In this document: positions 1 to 7,221 of the stretch, piece by piece
Position numbering within the stretch: the first letter of the stretch is position 1
How the letters are laid out: each line of letters begins with the position of its first letter
Assembly (NCBI GenBank): GCA_030917205.1
Contig: JAUPVE010000014.1
Span: 1 to 11,045 of the forward strand
Length of the DNA: 11,045 bases
Origin: Patescibacteria group bacterium
GTDB lineage: Bacteria; Patescibacteriota; Patescibacteriia; UBA1558; GWA2-36-10
Direction of reading: 5' to 3'
Program-made: the position numbers and the translations under genes
The notes under the pieces: model-generated
Told to the model about the DNA's origin: nothing
Seen by the model: the letters and a program-made list of their open reading frames with translations, nothing else
Databases searched by the model: none

Positions 1-1219
1 GCTTTTTGTCTGGTAAAAATCTTTGACTCAAAGTGACAGCGGCTTCGAGAGCATCATCAGAAATACTGACGTGGTGAAATTTTTCATAATTATTTTTCAA
101 GCCCTTGAGAATGGCTAGAGTTTCTGCTTGGCTAGATTCATTGATGATAATGGATTGAAAGCGTCGCTCTAGAGCCCGATCAGTCTCGATGTGTTTTTTG
201 TATTCTTCAAAAGTAGTCGCACCGATACAGCGCAAATGTCCGCGAGCTAAAGCAGGTTTTAATATATTAGCCGCATCCATGGAGCCAGCGGTGGCACCAG
301 CACCCATGATAGTATGTAGCTCGTCAATGAAAATAATAATATTAGGATTATTTTTGACTTCATTGATGACTTGCTTGAGGCGATTCTCAAACTCACCTCT
401 ATACATAGTGCCAGCAATCAGCGCTGATAGATCGAGATTTAAAATAGTTTTATTGAGCAAGACATCAGGCACTTGGCCTTCCATGATTCTCTTGGCTAAG
501 CCCTCGATGATAGCAGTTTTACCAACACCAGCATCACCCAAGAGTACCGGGTTATTTTTGGTGCGGCGAGCCAAGATTTCGATCAGACGATCGAGCTCTT
601 TTTGACGGCCGATGACTGGATCAATATCTTTTTGTATTTCAGCTGAGGTTAGATTGATTGTATAGATATCAAGAGGATTAGGCTCAGCGCCATTTTCTTC
701 AAAAATATTTTCTAGCTCTTTGACACTATTTTCTTCGGCACTGAGGTCGTTAAATTTATTATTACTTTTCAAAATCAGGTTCAAGTGTTGTTTGAGATTA
801 TGAGCGTTGATGTTGGCTTTTTGCAAAATACTAGCAATACTATCATCAGTGATATCAATAAAGCCATAAAGTAAATGTTCAGTACCAACATATTTGTGTT
901 GGAATTTATAGGCCGTAATTACAGCTCGCTCGATCACTCTTTGGGCTGTGGCCGATGGCTGAGGTAGCTGACTGGGATTAGTAGAGCTGACTATTTCAAA
1001 ATCAATTTGCTGATCAGGCTGATCAAAATTTATTTTGACTTTGTGTTTGATTAAAATATCAGAGCCTAGTGCGCCTTTGGTAGTAAAGAGTGAGCTGAGT
1101 AAATCCTCAGGTTGAATCTCTTCATTTTTTTTGGCCAAAGCTAAATTTTGCGCATTAATCAAAACACGTTTAAAGTGGTAGGTAAATTTATTCAAAATAT
1201 TATCTGTTTGTTCTTTCAT
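1..1219 (-). CDS. clpC: ClpC/ClpA-type AAA+ unfoldase, N-terminal part (3' end outside window)
   Basis: The first 406 residues can be read; the gene runs off the left edge. Residues about 12-55 and 90-150 form the two Clp N-domain repeats; the second contains KYVGTEHLLYGF, close to the ClpC consensus. The first AAA+ domain begins with the DPVIGRQKELDRLIEIL segment and has Walker A GDAGVGKT (228-235), a pore loop with Tyr273 in MYRGEFENRL, Walker B with D299/E300 in IIIFIDELHT, and arginine-finger residues R352/R353 in RALERRFQ. The family unfolds proteins using ATP and passes them to ClpP in the cytoplasm. The ClpP-binding loop and second AAA+ domain would lie off the window, so ClpC, ClpA and ClpB-like disaggregase cannot be fully separated; there is room for the ClpB middle domain only beyond the edge. 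Walker A has D-A where most relatives have E-P. The ATG at 1219 lies 4 bp after the htpX stop, which suggests co-transcription; no Shine-Dalgarno is visible. Confidence 0.9.
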   Translation of the reverse strand, partial: MKEQTDNILNKFTYHFKRVLINAQNLALAKKNEEIQPEDLLSSLFTTKGALGSDILIKHKVKINFDQPDQQIDFEIVSSTNPSQLPQPSATAQRVIERAVITAYKFQHKYVGTEHLLYGFIDITDDSIASILQKANINAHNLKQHLNLILKSNNKFNDLSAEENSVKELENIFEENGAEPNPLDIYTINLTSAEIQKDIDPVIGRQKELDRLIEILARRTKNNPVLLGDAGVGKTAIIEGLAKRIMEGQVPDVLLNKTILNLDLSALIAGTMYRGEFENRLKQVINEVKNNPNIIIFIDELHTIMGAGATAGSMDAANILKPALARGHLRCIGATTFEEYKKHIETDRALERRFQSIIINESSQAETLAILKGLKNNYEKFHHVSISDDALEAAVTLSQRFLPDKK

Positions 1220-1223
1220 TTGT

Positions 1224-2102
1224 TTACATAGATCTTAAAGCAGTGATACGTGAAGCAGCTGGCGGATGAGTAGAAAAAAGATTAGCCATTTTTTCACTGC
1301 CAAATGGATTAGCGATATAAAGGTGGGCAGTAGCCTTATTGGCATGCTTCAAAGCCTGCTTTTGGCTGGATATTTTCTCTAGTGCTCTAGCTAAGCCCTC
1401 AGGGTAGCGAGTGAGGAGTGCACCAGATGCATCAGCTAAGTATTCTCTTTTGCGGGAGATAGCCAGCTGGATGAGCTTGGCAAAGAGGGGAGATAAGATG
1501 GCTAGCACTAAGCCTATGATCATAAAGACGGCGTTGTTGTTGCGATTATCACTATCTCTATTTCTCCAAAATAGACTGCGAGTCAGCCAGTCAGCCATGA
1601 GAGCGATGATGCCAACGCAGACAATCACTATCATCATCAGACGGATGTCGTAGTTTTTGACATGGGATAATTCGTGAGCAATCACGCCTTCCAATTCTTC
1701 ATTTTCTAGGCCTTCGATGATGCCGGTAGTCAAGGCAATGGAGGCATGTTTGGGGTCCCTACCAGTAGCAAAGGCATTCATAGCCGAATCATTGATGATG
1801 TATACTTTGGGAGTAGGTAGGCCGGCGGTGATACTGAGATTTTCTACCATTCTATAGACATAGGCATTAGCTTCTTTATTGATGGGTTTGGCACCAGCAA
1901 TGCCCAGGGCAATAGAGTCACCAGCAAAAAAGCTGATCAAGTTCATGACTGTAGCCAAGATGACAGCAAAAATGAGTGTAGTATATCCAGAGTTTTCACC
2001 AAAATATAGTGACCAAGCCCAGACAATACCTATAATAACTAGAAAAAATAAAAGCATTAATAAATAACTTTTTAGTTTATTGCTAGAAATTTGATTATAC
2101 AT
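1224..2102 (-). CDS. htpX: HtpX-family membrane zinc metalloprotease (peptidase M48B)
   Basis: The product has 292 residues, the usual HtpX length. It carries two N-terminal membrane segments (about 13-34 and 41-60), the zinc motif HELSH (H143, E144, H147) in GVIAHELSHVKNYD, two further hydrophobic segments (about 155-173 and 191-215), and the third zinc ligand E220 in SRKREYLADASGA. The C-terminal LFSTHPPAASRI signature is also present. HtpX proteins cleave damaged or misassembled membrane proteins from the cytoplasmic side of the inner membrane. All catalytic residues are intact. The gene has its own strong promoter (2126-2154) and is followed after 4 bp by the clpC-like gene. The start at 2102 follows an A-rich leader with no Shine-Dalgarno sequence and leaves a 5' leader of only about 15-20 nt. 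Confidence 0.96.
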   Translation of the reverse strand: MYNQISSNKLKSYLLMLLFFLVIIGIVWAWSLYFGENSGYTTLIFAVILATVMNLISFFAGDSIALGIAGAKPINKEANAYVYRMVENLSITAGLPTPKVYIINDSAMNAFATGRDPKHASIALTTGIIEGLENEELEGVIAHELSHVKNYDIRLMMIVIVCVGIIALMADWLTRSLFWRNRDSDNRNNNAVFMIIGLVLAILSPLFAKLIQLAISRKREYLADASGALLTRYPEGLARALEKISSQKQALKHANKATAHLYIANPFGSEKMANLFSTHPPAASRITALRSM

Positions 2103-2125
2103 ATTTTTAGTTTTTTATTTATGAT

Positions 2126-2154
2126 AATATAACATTATTGAGGCCTGTTGTCAA
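2126..2154 (-). promoter_or_regulatory. Sigma70-type promoter of htpX-clpC
   Basis: On the minus strand TTGACA (2154-2149), a perfect -35 box, is followed after exactly 17 bp by TATATT (2131-2126), a 5/6 match to the -10 box. Transcription would start near 2118-2120, about 15-20 nt ahead of the htpX ATG. It lies on the htpX side of the palindrome at 2179-2318, so htpX and clpC can be expressed independently of lemA. Seen directly as sequence; activity is inferred. Confidence 0.8.
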
Positions 2155-2178
2155 TCATATAAAAGTATTTTTTTGTAT

Positions 2179-2318
2179 AAAAAAACCGCCTTTATCGTCG
2201 TCATTCTGGAGGGAGCGGAGCGACCGATAGAATCTACGGATTTTAATAAAACTGTAGATTCTATCGCTTCGTCCTTCGGACTTCGCTCCAGAATGACAAT
2301 GGAAAGGTGGTTTTTTAA
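2179..2318. repeat. Palindromic intergenic element (REP/MITE-like)
   Basis: A long imperfect inverted repeat fills most of the lemA-htpX gap. Outer arms 2181-2193 and 2304-2316 pair with one G/T wobble. GTCATTCTGGAG (2200-2211) pairs perfectly with 2286-2297. CGATAGAATCTAC (2225-2237) pairs perfectly with 2254-2266, leaving a 16-nt loop. The stretch between the second and third stems is unequal: the left arm is GGAGCGGAGCGAC-like, while the right arm holds its own small hairpin GTCCTTCGGAC (2271-2281). Palindromes with this CATTCTGGAG...GATAGAATCT core are, from memory, scattered between genes in some CPR genomes. There is no coding capacity, so if mobile it would be a non-autonomous element; no clear target-site duplication can be assigned. 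Confidence 0.85.
2179..2318 (-). terminator. Probable intrinsic terminator of lemA (bidirectional shape)
   Basis: Read on the minus strand, the palindrome ends in GGCGG followed by seven T residues (2185-2179), the classic stem plus U-run layout. It begins just after the lemA stop codon at 2321. In the opposite direction it ends with GGTGG and six T residues (2311-2316), so it could also stop rightward transcripts. It probably separates lemA from htpX transcription; termination efficiency cannot be judged from sequence. Confidence 0.6.
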
Positions 2319-2320
2319 AA

Positions 2321-2878
2321 TTAAAATTTCACTTTGACGTTTTCTTTTTCTTCTTTGTTTTCTATTTCAAAGAAATCAAAAGCCACAAAGTGCATCAAGT
2401 TCGCAAAAAAATTGTTTGGGAAAACTTGAATCTTTGTGTTGAAGTCTCGGACTTGTCCGTTGTAGAAACGGCGAGAGGCCTGAATTTTATTTTCAGTATC
2501 AGAGATTTCATCTTGTAGCTGAGAAAAGTTTTGTGAAGCCTTGAGATCAGGATAGCTCTCAGCGACCGCAAATAAACTTTTTAATGACTCGGATAAAGCA
2601 TTTTCTGCTTTAGCTTTTTCCACTGTCCCAGTTGCCTGCATGGCCATTGAGCGAGCCTCGGTCACTTTGGTAAAGACTCCAGCCTCGTGAGCCATGTAGC
2701 CCTTGACTGTCTCAATCAAGTTTGGGATCAAATCATAGCGTCTTTTGAGCTGGACATCGATGTCTGACCAAGCTTCTTTGACTCTATTTTTCAAAGTAAT
2801 CAAGCTGTTATAGATACCGACACCCCAAGCTAGTAGGACGACTACTAGAACTAGGAGGATAATAGCGATAGTTGGCAT
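2321..2878 (-). CDS. lemA: LemA family membrane protein
   Basis: This 185-residue protein is typical in length for LemA. A single hydrophobic N-terminal segment (about 3-23) is followed by the helical LemA domain. Family hallmarks are the stretch W37 to Y61 ([20 protein letters not shown] is its core), the segment at 109-147 with [23 protein letters not shown] and FN, and the FP pair at 153-154. The C-terminus is short and charged, ending VKVKF. The biochemical role of LemA is not settled; it very often sits next to membrane-protease or stress genes, here HtpX, which suggests a role in envelope maintenance. It has its own promoter (2925-2953), and a palindromic terminator follows the stop codon. 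The ATG at 2878 puts the membrane segment at the extreme N-terminus as expected; no Shine-Dalgarno sequence precedes it. Confidence 0.95.
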   Translation of the reverse strand: MPTIAIILLVLVVVLLAWGVGIYNSLITLKNRVKEAWSDIDVQLKRRYDLIPNLIETVKGYMAHEAGVFTKVTEARSMAMQATGTVEKAKAENALSESLKSLFAVAESYPDLKASQNFSQLQDEISDTENKIQASRRFYNGQVRDFNTKIQVFPNNFFANLMHFVAFDFFEIENKEEKENVKVKF

Positions 2879-2924
2879 AGTTTTTTATTAATAAATTAAT
2901 TTGTAATGGATATTACTAGTCTTT

Positions 2925-2953
2925 ATTGTATAAAATAAAAGACATTTTGGCAA
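2925..2953 (-). promoter_or_regulatory. Sigma70-type promoter of lemA
   Basis: On the minus strand TTGCCA (2953-2948; 5/6 to TTGACA) and TACAAT (2930-2925; 5/6 to TATAAT) are separated by 17 bp. The predicted start of transcription is near 2918, giving a leader of about 40 nt before the lemA ATG. It lies in the 191-bp divergent region shared with the rightward promoter at 3030-3038. Confidence 0.65.
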
Positions 2954-3029
2954 ATGGAGCTCAGGTTTTTTTGTTGATTCAGCTGACTTATATCATGTGG
3001 ATGGAAATCTAGTATTGCCTTTCTAAATA

Positions 3030-3038
3030 TGTTATAAT
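3030..3038 (+). promoter_or_regulatory. Extended -10 promoter of the surface-protein genes
   Basis: TGTTATAAT is a perfect -10 hexamer (3033-3038) with the extended TG one base upstream. No good -35 box lies at 16-18 bp; a TTGCCT at 3015-3020 is only 12 bp away and so is probably not used. The start point would be near 3045, about 25 nt ahead of the ATG at 3070. The identical 9-mer precedes pilM at 7167-7175. Confidence 0.65.
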
Positions 3039-3069
3039 AAAAGCGGTAAAAAATAAAAATTATAATAAT

Positions 3070-4296
3070 ATGCAAAATAAAAGACAGGTTTTTACCTGGC
3101 CGATTTCTTTACTAATTGTCGTAGTTTCTTTTTTGAGTGTTTTGGTGGTTTTACAACAAGTGCAAGCTGCTTGGGTAGAGCCAAATTATTTACCTGAAGC
3201 TACTAATCCCAATAGTTTTGTTTTTAATCCTTTGGCAGAAAATCTAGATCTTGGGTTACAACAAATAACAAAAACAACTCAGCCAACTTTTGTTATTAAT
3301 CCTGGCGGTACAACCGGCCTCAGAGTTGGCGGTACCACTTTAGCTGGCAATTTTGATGGTAATGTAAACATTACTGGTGATTTGACAGTCAGCGGTGATA
3401 TCAATGGGTCTGGAGGTGGTGGCGGCGGAGGAGCTAGTAGCGCTGACTGGGCTATTTTGAACGGAGCTCTATACTATACTACTACCACAGGTAATGGTAA
3501 GGTTGGCATTGGAACAAGTGCCCCTAATCGCTTATTGCATATCTATAAAGATAGCGGTGATAATGCTGAGCTGGATATTCAGAGCACCTCTGCTGCTGGT
3601 AGTCATTGGGGCATTTATCATGATGCTACTTCAAATGATTTGCGTTTCTGGAAGGGTGGTTTAGATATAGTGACTTTTGCTGATACCGGCGAGCTTAGTA
3701 TAAATACTACACCTAGTGCTAGTAATCAATTGACAGTTAATGGCGCTTCTAAAAACGGCATTCGTAGTAGTGTGAACAGCAATAATACGGCTGCAGTTTA
3801 TGGTTATAGTAGTTTTTATGGAGCCTATCCAAATAATAGTTATGCCATTAGAGCAGAAGCTAACGATACGTTTTTTACTGGCGGTACTGGTTTGTATGCA
3901 ACGGGTAATTATGGAGTAAAAGCAGTAGGGTCACTTTATGGGCTATGGGCTAGTGCTACTAGTCAAAGCGGTGAGGCAATTTATGCTGAAGGCGTTTCTA
4001 ATGGAAATGCACCATTACATATTAAAGCCAATGGAGCGGCCAATGGAGCAGCTTTATTTGAAGGTAATGTAACGGTCAGCGGAGGTACCTTGGGCGTTAG
4101 TGGTAATATTACTAGTAGTGGATTAATTAGAACATTGGGACCAAATAGTTATATATTTATAAATTCCGGTAATGGTGCGCCAACTTTATTATGTACAGAT
4201 ACCACGAATAGAGGGGCAACTTATCTAGATTATACAAATTTTCGTCTTTATGTTTGTACCGGTACTACAGGCTGGAAATCAACTCTTTTAAATTAA
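3070..4296 (+). CDS. Secreted or anchored fibre-like surface protein with VGIGT-type repeat module
   Basis: This 408-residue protein has no named family that I can assign. The N-terminus is a signal peptide or signal anchor (hydrophobic about 11-31, possible AxA-like cleavage near VQAA, 31-34). Residues 94-112 (NFDGNVNITGDLTVSGDING) are short beta-strand repeats, followed by a flexible glycine run at 113-121. Then GKVGIGTSAPNRLLHI (143-158) matches the 'VGIGTxxPxxxLHV' motif common in phage tail-fibre and bacterial fibre proteins. Further repeats include ELSINTTPSASNQLTVNG (208-225), a Gly/Asn/Tyr-rich middle and a second GNVTVSGGTLGVSGNI strand block (332-347). The C-terminal end has a cysteine pair (C375, C396) in LLCTDTTNRG...LYVCTGTTGWKS. 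It is low in charge and rich in G, N, S and T, typical of exported beta-rich fibres. It probably acts outside the cell as an adhesin or surface fibre and is likely co-transcribed with the next gene 15 bp downstream. The start fits the signal sequence; there is no Shine-Dalgarno. Export is fairly sure, function inferred. Confidence 0.85.
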   Translation: MQNKRQVFTWPISLLIVVVSFLSVLVVLQQVQAAWVEPNYLPEATNPNSFVFNPLAENLDLGLQQITKTTQPTFVINPGGTTGLRVGGTTLAGNFDGNVNITGDLTVSGDINGSGGGGGGGASSADWAILNGALYYTTTTGNGKVGIGTSAPNRLLHIYKDSGDNAELDIQSTSAAGSHWGIYHDATSNDLRFWKGGLDIVTFADTGELSINTTPSASNQLTVNGASKNGIRSSVNSNNTAAVYGYSSFYGAYPNNSYAIRAEANDTFFTGGTGLYATGNYGVKAVGSLYGLWASATSQSGEAIYAEGVSNGNAPLHIKANGAANGAALFEGNVTVSGGTLGVSGNITSSGLIRTLGPNSYIFINSGNGAPTLLCTDTTNRGATYLDYTNFRLYVCTGTTGWKSTLLN

Positions 4297-4311
4297 GTTT
4301 TTTAATATTTA

Positions 4312-7143
4312 ATGAAAGTTAATTTTCATTATCATTTTTATAGCCGCATTATTATTGCTTTACTGATTTTTGTTTGTGGCTTTTTTTTGTGGCAACAATC
4401 AGTTGATACACGTGCTTTAGTGGGTAATGTTTACAGAGATGATTCTGTAATCACTGGCTGGGCCTGGAATGATCAGATTGGCTGGATAGCCTTGAGCTGT
4501 GAAAATGATTTTGATGGTGATGGTGAGCCAGATGGTAATTATAATGGTTTTACTCGCACATGCACTAATCGTTGGGGTCTCACTATGGATGTCAATGAGG
4601 GTGATCCAGATGTAAAACATATCAGAGGTTGTGCTTGGGCTGGGAATATTGCAGATATGAGTTCTGATTACACTGCTCCGGGTTGGATTTGTTTTTCTGA
4701 TCCTGGTGGTACAGACGCACCAGCTAATGGTGTTTTGATGAGTCAAGCTGGCGGGCAGGTGACTACTTGTTCGTGTGAGCCTATTGAAGGTACTTGTCCA
4801 GCTGGCAGTGCCGTCAACCGCAATAACCCTTGCTTAACGTATAATATGTGTACTGGTAATAATATCTGTAGCTCTGGATCGTGCTCTATCTCTGGAGGAA
4901 CGTGTACTAATAATTTTGATTGCCAATTTGCTTGCGAAAGTTCTGCAAATGATTTTATAGCCAAAGGTGTTTGTTATGATTATGAAAATAATACTCCAGC
5001 ACAACAGCTGATCTTAGAAAATCTACGGGGTGCTTTGCCGCCATTTACTACTGGTGATGCCTATATGCATTCTTGCTATATAAATAAGGATTGTTATGAT
5101 CCAAGTGTTGACCCAAATAATGCTGGCCATCCTAAGGGCGAGTGCGTTTATCCGCAGTATGGTAGTAGTACTGGTGGCGGTGCTGGTAAGTGCATGGTTA
5201 GTCCTACTGTTGAGCAGTCGCCAAGCACTAGTTGTGTTTATGACTTTGATTGTGATATTGATAATGGTCGTTATTGTGCCTTGACTCTAAGCGCCTCTTT
5301 ACCAAATGCTCCTACTAGCTGTACAGCCGCCTGTACCGGTGGCTATGAGCCTATCAATACGACCATTACTCAGTCTTTTTATACCAATGCTTTGACTATC
5401 AACCCTTCGCAAGCTGATGGTTTTGCTAGTATTCTCAAAATGGAATCAAGTGGTTATGCTGATGCCAATAAAATTGGTTTTCCGATAGGCGATCGAGTCG
5501 CAGATAGTTATTCTCCAGCTAATGACCGTACCTATGATATTGATAATCCTAATAATATTATCAACGATGATAATCCAATAAGAGGCTGTTTCAATTGTTA
5601 TAGAGAAAAAACCTATCAGTGTGTATCAGGGGCCACTTGTAGTTGTGTTGATCAAAACGTAGATTCTTGTGAGGACACTGCCTGCGAGGCTAGCTCGGAG
5701 GGAGACAAAACTTGCTCGCTTTATGAGCTAGCACCGGCGGTTTGCGAAAACTGTCAGGAATATTTTTATTATACAGAAGCTCAAAATACTTGTAGTATTA
5801 GGACAGATATAAGCTGTGCTAATGTCGGTAGTGCTTGTGATAATAATTTTGGAACCTGCCTCGCTCATAGTGAGGGAGATTTAAAAAAAGTTTTAACAGG
5901 CTTTAATTGCACTGATTGTATTGTAGATGATTTTGCAAATTCTTGTACGCTTAATGCCGAAAATATAAATAGTAATCGTTGTCATGATTGTACGACTTAT
6001 TTGGGTGGTATTAATTACGATTCTGACGTTTATCGTCTAGGTGGAGTGCTGTATGATAATCAGCACGGTCGCTCAAGTAATGGTGCTTTGTGTGGTTGGG
6101 GCTACAATGCCTATCAAGGTGCCACAGGCAGAGATGGTTTTGGTTGGTTCAATTTTTCTCCACGTATTTCTACTAGTACCAAGCCTTATTTTTCTGTCGA
6201 GCAGGGTAATATTTATTCTAAAGGCAGAATCACCACTCTTTATCAACCACCAATCAATAAGTACAATGCTTCCTACTTGATTGAGGCTGGAGGAGCTATC
6301 AGGAATTTTGTCAGTGGCGCTTCGAAGTCTACTTCCACCTCAGCTTTTAAAGGTGAGTTGCCAAACAGACCAATTATTGACTTTTTGTCCTTGAGTGCTG
6401 GTCAGTATAAAAATGCTCTTGGTAAGTTGGATTATACTGGTTTGATTACAGTGGTAGATACTAGTACAAATAAAAATAAATATGGCAGTATTATACACAA
6501 TCTAACACAAGCTAATTTTGAGGCTGATGTAGATACTATATTTAATACTCCTTTTAATAATAATGTTTTTTATGTTGAAAGAGATAATAATGCTACATAT
6601 GTACAGATTCAAGATACTGTAGCTGATTTGATGGTGAGGGCAGGTAATATCAATAGTCCTAGTGGAGCAGGTATTATTATAGTAAATGGTAGTTTGAAAA
6701 TAGAAAAAAATATAACTTATGATTCAGTCACTAGCGTTACTAATTTGAGACAAATTCCTTCTTTAGTTTGGATTGTCAAAGGTGATGTTGAGATTGCACA
6801 CAATGTTAGTGAGTTGGCCGGTACTTTTATTGTTTTGGGGAGGGATGGTCAACAAAATTGTTATACTTTAAATCCAAATGATCGCGCTCCCCAACATTGC
6901 GGTCAATTTTTATCCGTGCACTATGATACATCTCAAAATAATTATCCAAATCTTTCAAATGCCGGTTTTTTAAAAATCAAAGGCAATGTTTTGGCAAGAA
7001 AATTTGTTTTAGTCAGAACGGCAGTTGATCCAATTAGCGGAACACCAGCTGAACAGTTTATCAATGACGGTCGACTGCAAACTAATCCGCCACTAGGCTT
7101 GAAAGATATGAGTAGAGTTATACCCAGATTTTCTAGTTACTAG
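4312..7143 (+). CDS. Large cysteine-rich surface protein with W-A-W/G-W-I modules
   Basis: This 943-residue exported protein is of unknown function. A hydrophobic signal anchor (about 12-28) is followed by a module GWAWNDQIGWIALSC (49-63), an acidic DFDGDGEPDG loop (66-75) that could bind calcium, and a second diverged copy (GCAWAGNI at 106-113, APGWICFSD at 122-130). Residues 153-594 are disulfide-rich: 44 of the 47 cysteines lie in 63-594, including CxxC pairs at 426, 478, 533 and 557, with a Cys-free break at 342-425. A third module spans 594-617 (CGWGYNAYQG to GFGWFNFSP). The remainder (618-943) has only two cysteines (850, 863) and shows ladder-like strands GIIIVNGSLKIEKN (787-800), LVWIVKGDVEI (818-828) and GFLKIKGNVLA (885-895), suggesting a beta-solenoid. 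This C-terminal part reminds me of CPR proteins found near pilus genes. It presumably faces outward; a pilus-associated adhesin is one possibility. No Shine-Dalgarno, TAG stop. Confidence 0.87.
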   Translation: MKVNFHYHFYSRIIIALLIFVCGFFLWQQSVDTRALVGNVYRDDSVITGWAWNDQIGWIALSCENDFDGDGEPDGNYNGFTRTCTNRWGLTMDVNEGDPDVKHIRGCAWAGNIADMSSDYTAPGWICFSDPGGTDAPANGVLMSQAGGQVTTCSCEPIEGTCPAGSAVNRNNPCLTYNMCTGNNICSSGSCSISGGTCTNNFDCQFACESSANDFIAKGVCYDYENNTPAQQLILENLRGALPPFTTGDAYMHSCYINKDCYDPSVDPNNAGHPKGECVYPQYGSSTGGGAGKCMVSPTVEQSPSTSCVYDFDCDIDNGRYCALTLSASLPNAPTSCTAACTGGYEPINTTITQSFYTNALTINPSQADGFASILKMESSGYADANKIGFPIGDRVADSYSPANDRTYDIDNPNNIINDDNPIRGCFNCYREKTYQCVSGATCSCVDQNVDSCEDTACEASSEGDKTCSLYELAPAVCENCQEYFYYTEAQNTCSIRTDISCANVGSACDNNFGTCLAHSEGDLKKVLTGFNCTDCIVDDFANSCTLNAENINSNRCHDCTTYLGGINYDSDVYRLGGVLYDNQHGRSSNGALCGWGYNAYQGATGRDGFGWFNFSPRISTSTKPYFSVEQGNIYSKGRITTLYQPPINKYNASYLIEAGGAIRNFVSGASKSTSTSAFKGELPNRPIIDFLSLSAGQYKNALGKLDYTGLITVVDTSTNKNKYGSIIHNLTQANFEADVDTIFNTPFNNNVFYVERDNNATYVQIQDTVADLMVRAGNINSPSGAGIIIVNGSLKIEKNITYDSVTSVTNLRQIPSLVWIVKGDVEIAHNVSELAGTFIVLGRDGQQNCYTLNPNDRAPQHCGQFLSVHYDTSQNNYPNLSNAGFLKIKGNVLARKFVLVRTAVDPISGTPAEQFINDGRLQTNPPLGLKDMSRVIPRFSSY

Positions 7144-7166
7144 ATTTGGTGAGCAAGTAAAAAATG

Positions 7167-7175
7167 TGTTATAAT
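7167..7175 (+). promoter_or_regulatory. Extended -10 promoter of the pilMNO operon
   Basis: TGTTATAAT combines a consensus -10 (7170-7175) with the extended TG at 7167-7168. A weak -35 candidate TTGGTG (7146-7151) lies 18 bp upstream and begins just after the stop codon of the preceding gene. The expected start of transcription is near 7182, about 40 nt before the preferred pilM ATG. No hairpin terminator is seen between 7144 and 7166, so read-through from the surface genes remains possible. Confidence 0.65.
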
Positions 7176-7221
7176 ATAAAAGATATTATGCTAATCAAGA
7201 ATATAATTGTTTTACAATACT

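Noticed and set aside
189..605. Open rightward frame of 138 codons
   Set aside because: It is antisense to the well-supported Clp AAA+ domain, whose Walker A, Walker B and arginine finger are all intact on the minus strand.
2979..2986. TCAGCTGA 8-bp palindrome in the divergent promoter region
   Set aside because: Too short and single; could be an operator but chance occurrence is just as likely.
4369..4380. Possible lipobox around Cys22 of the Cys-rich protein, or a prepilin cleavage site at G23/F24
   Set aside because: The residues before the cysteine are IFV, not the usual small residues, and the glycine lies inside rather than ahead of the hydrophobic stretch and lacks the K-G-F-T-L-x-E pattern.
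7207..7221. TTG start five codons upstream of the pilM ATG
   Set aside because: Adds MFYNT with no homology sense; the ATG at 7222 gives the typical PilM opening MGLF...YLGVDIG.
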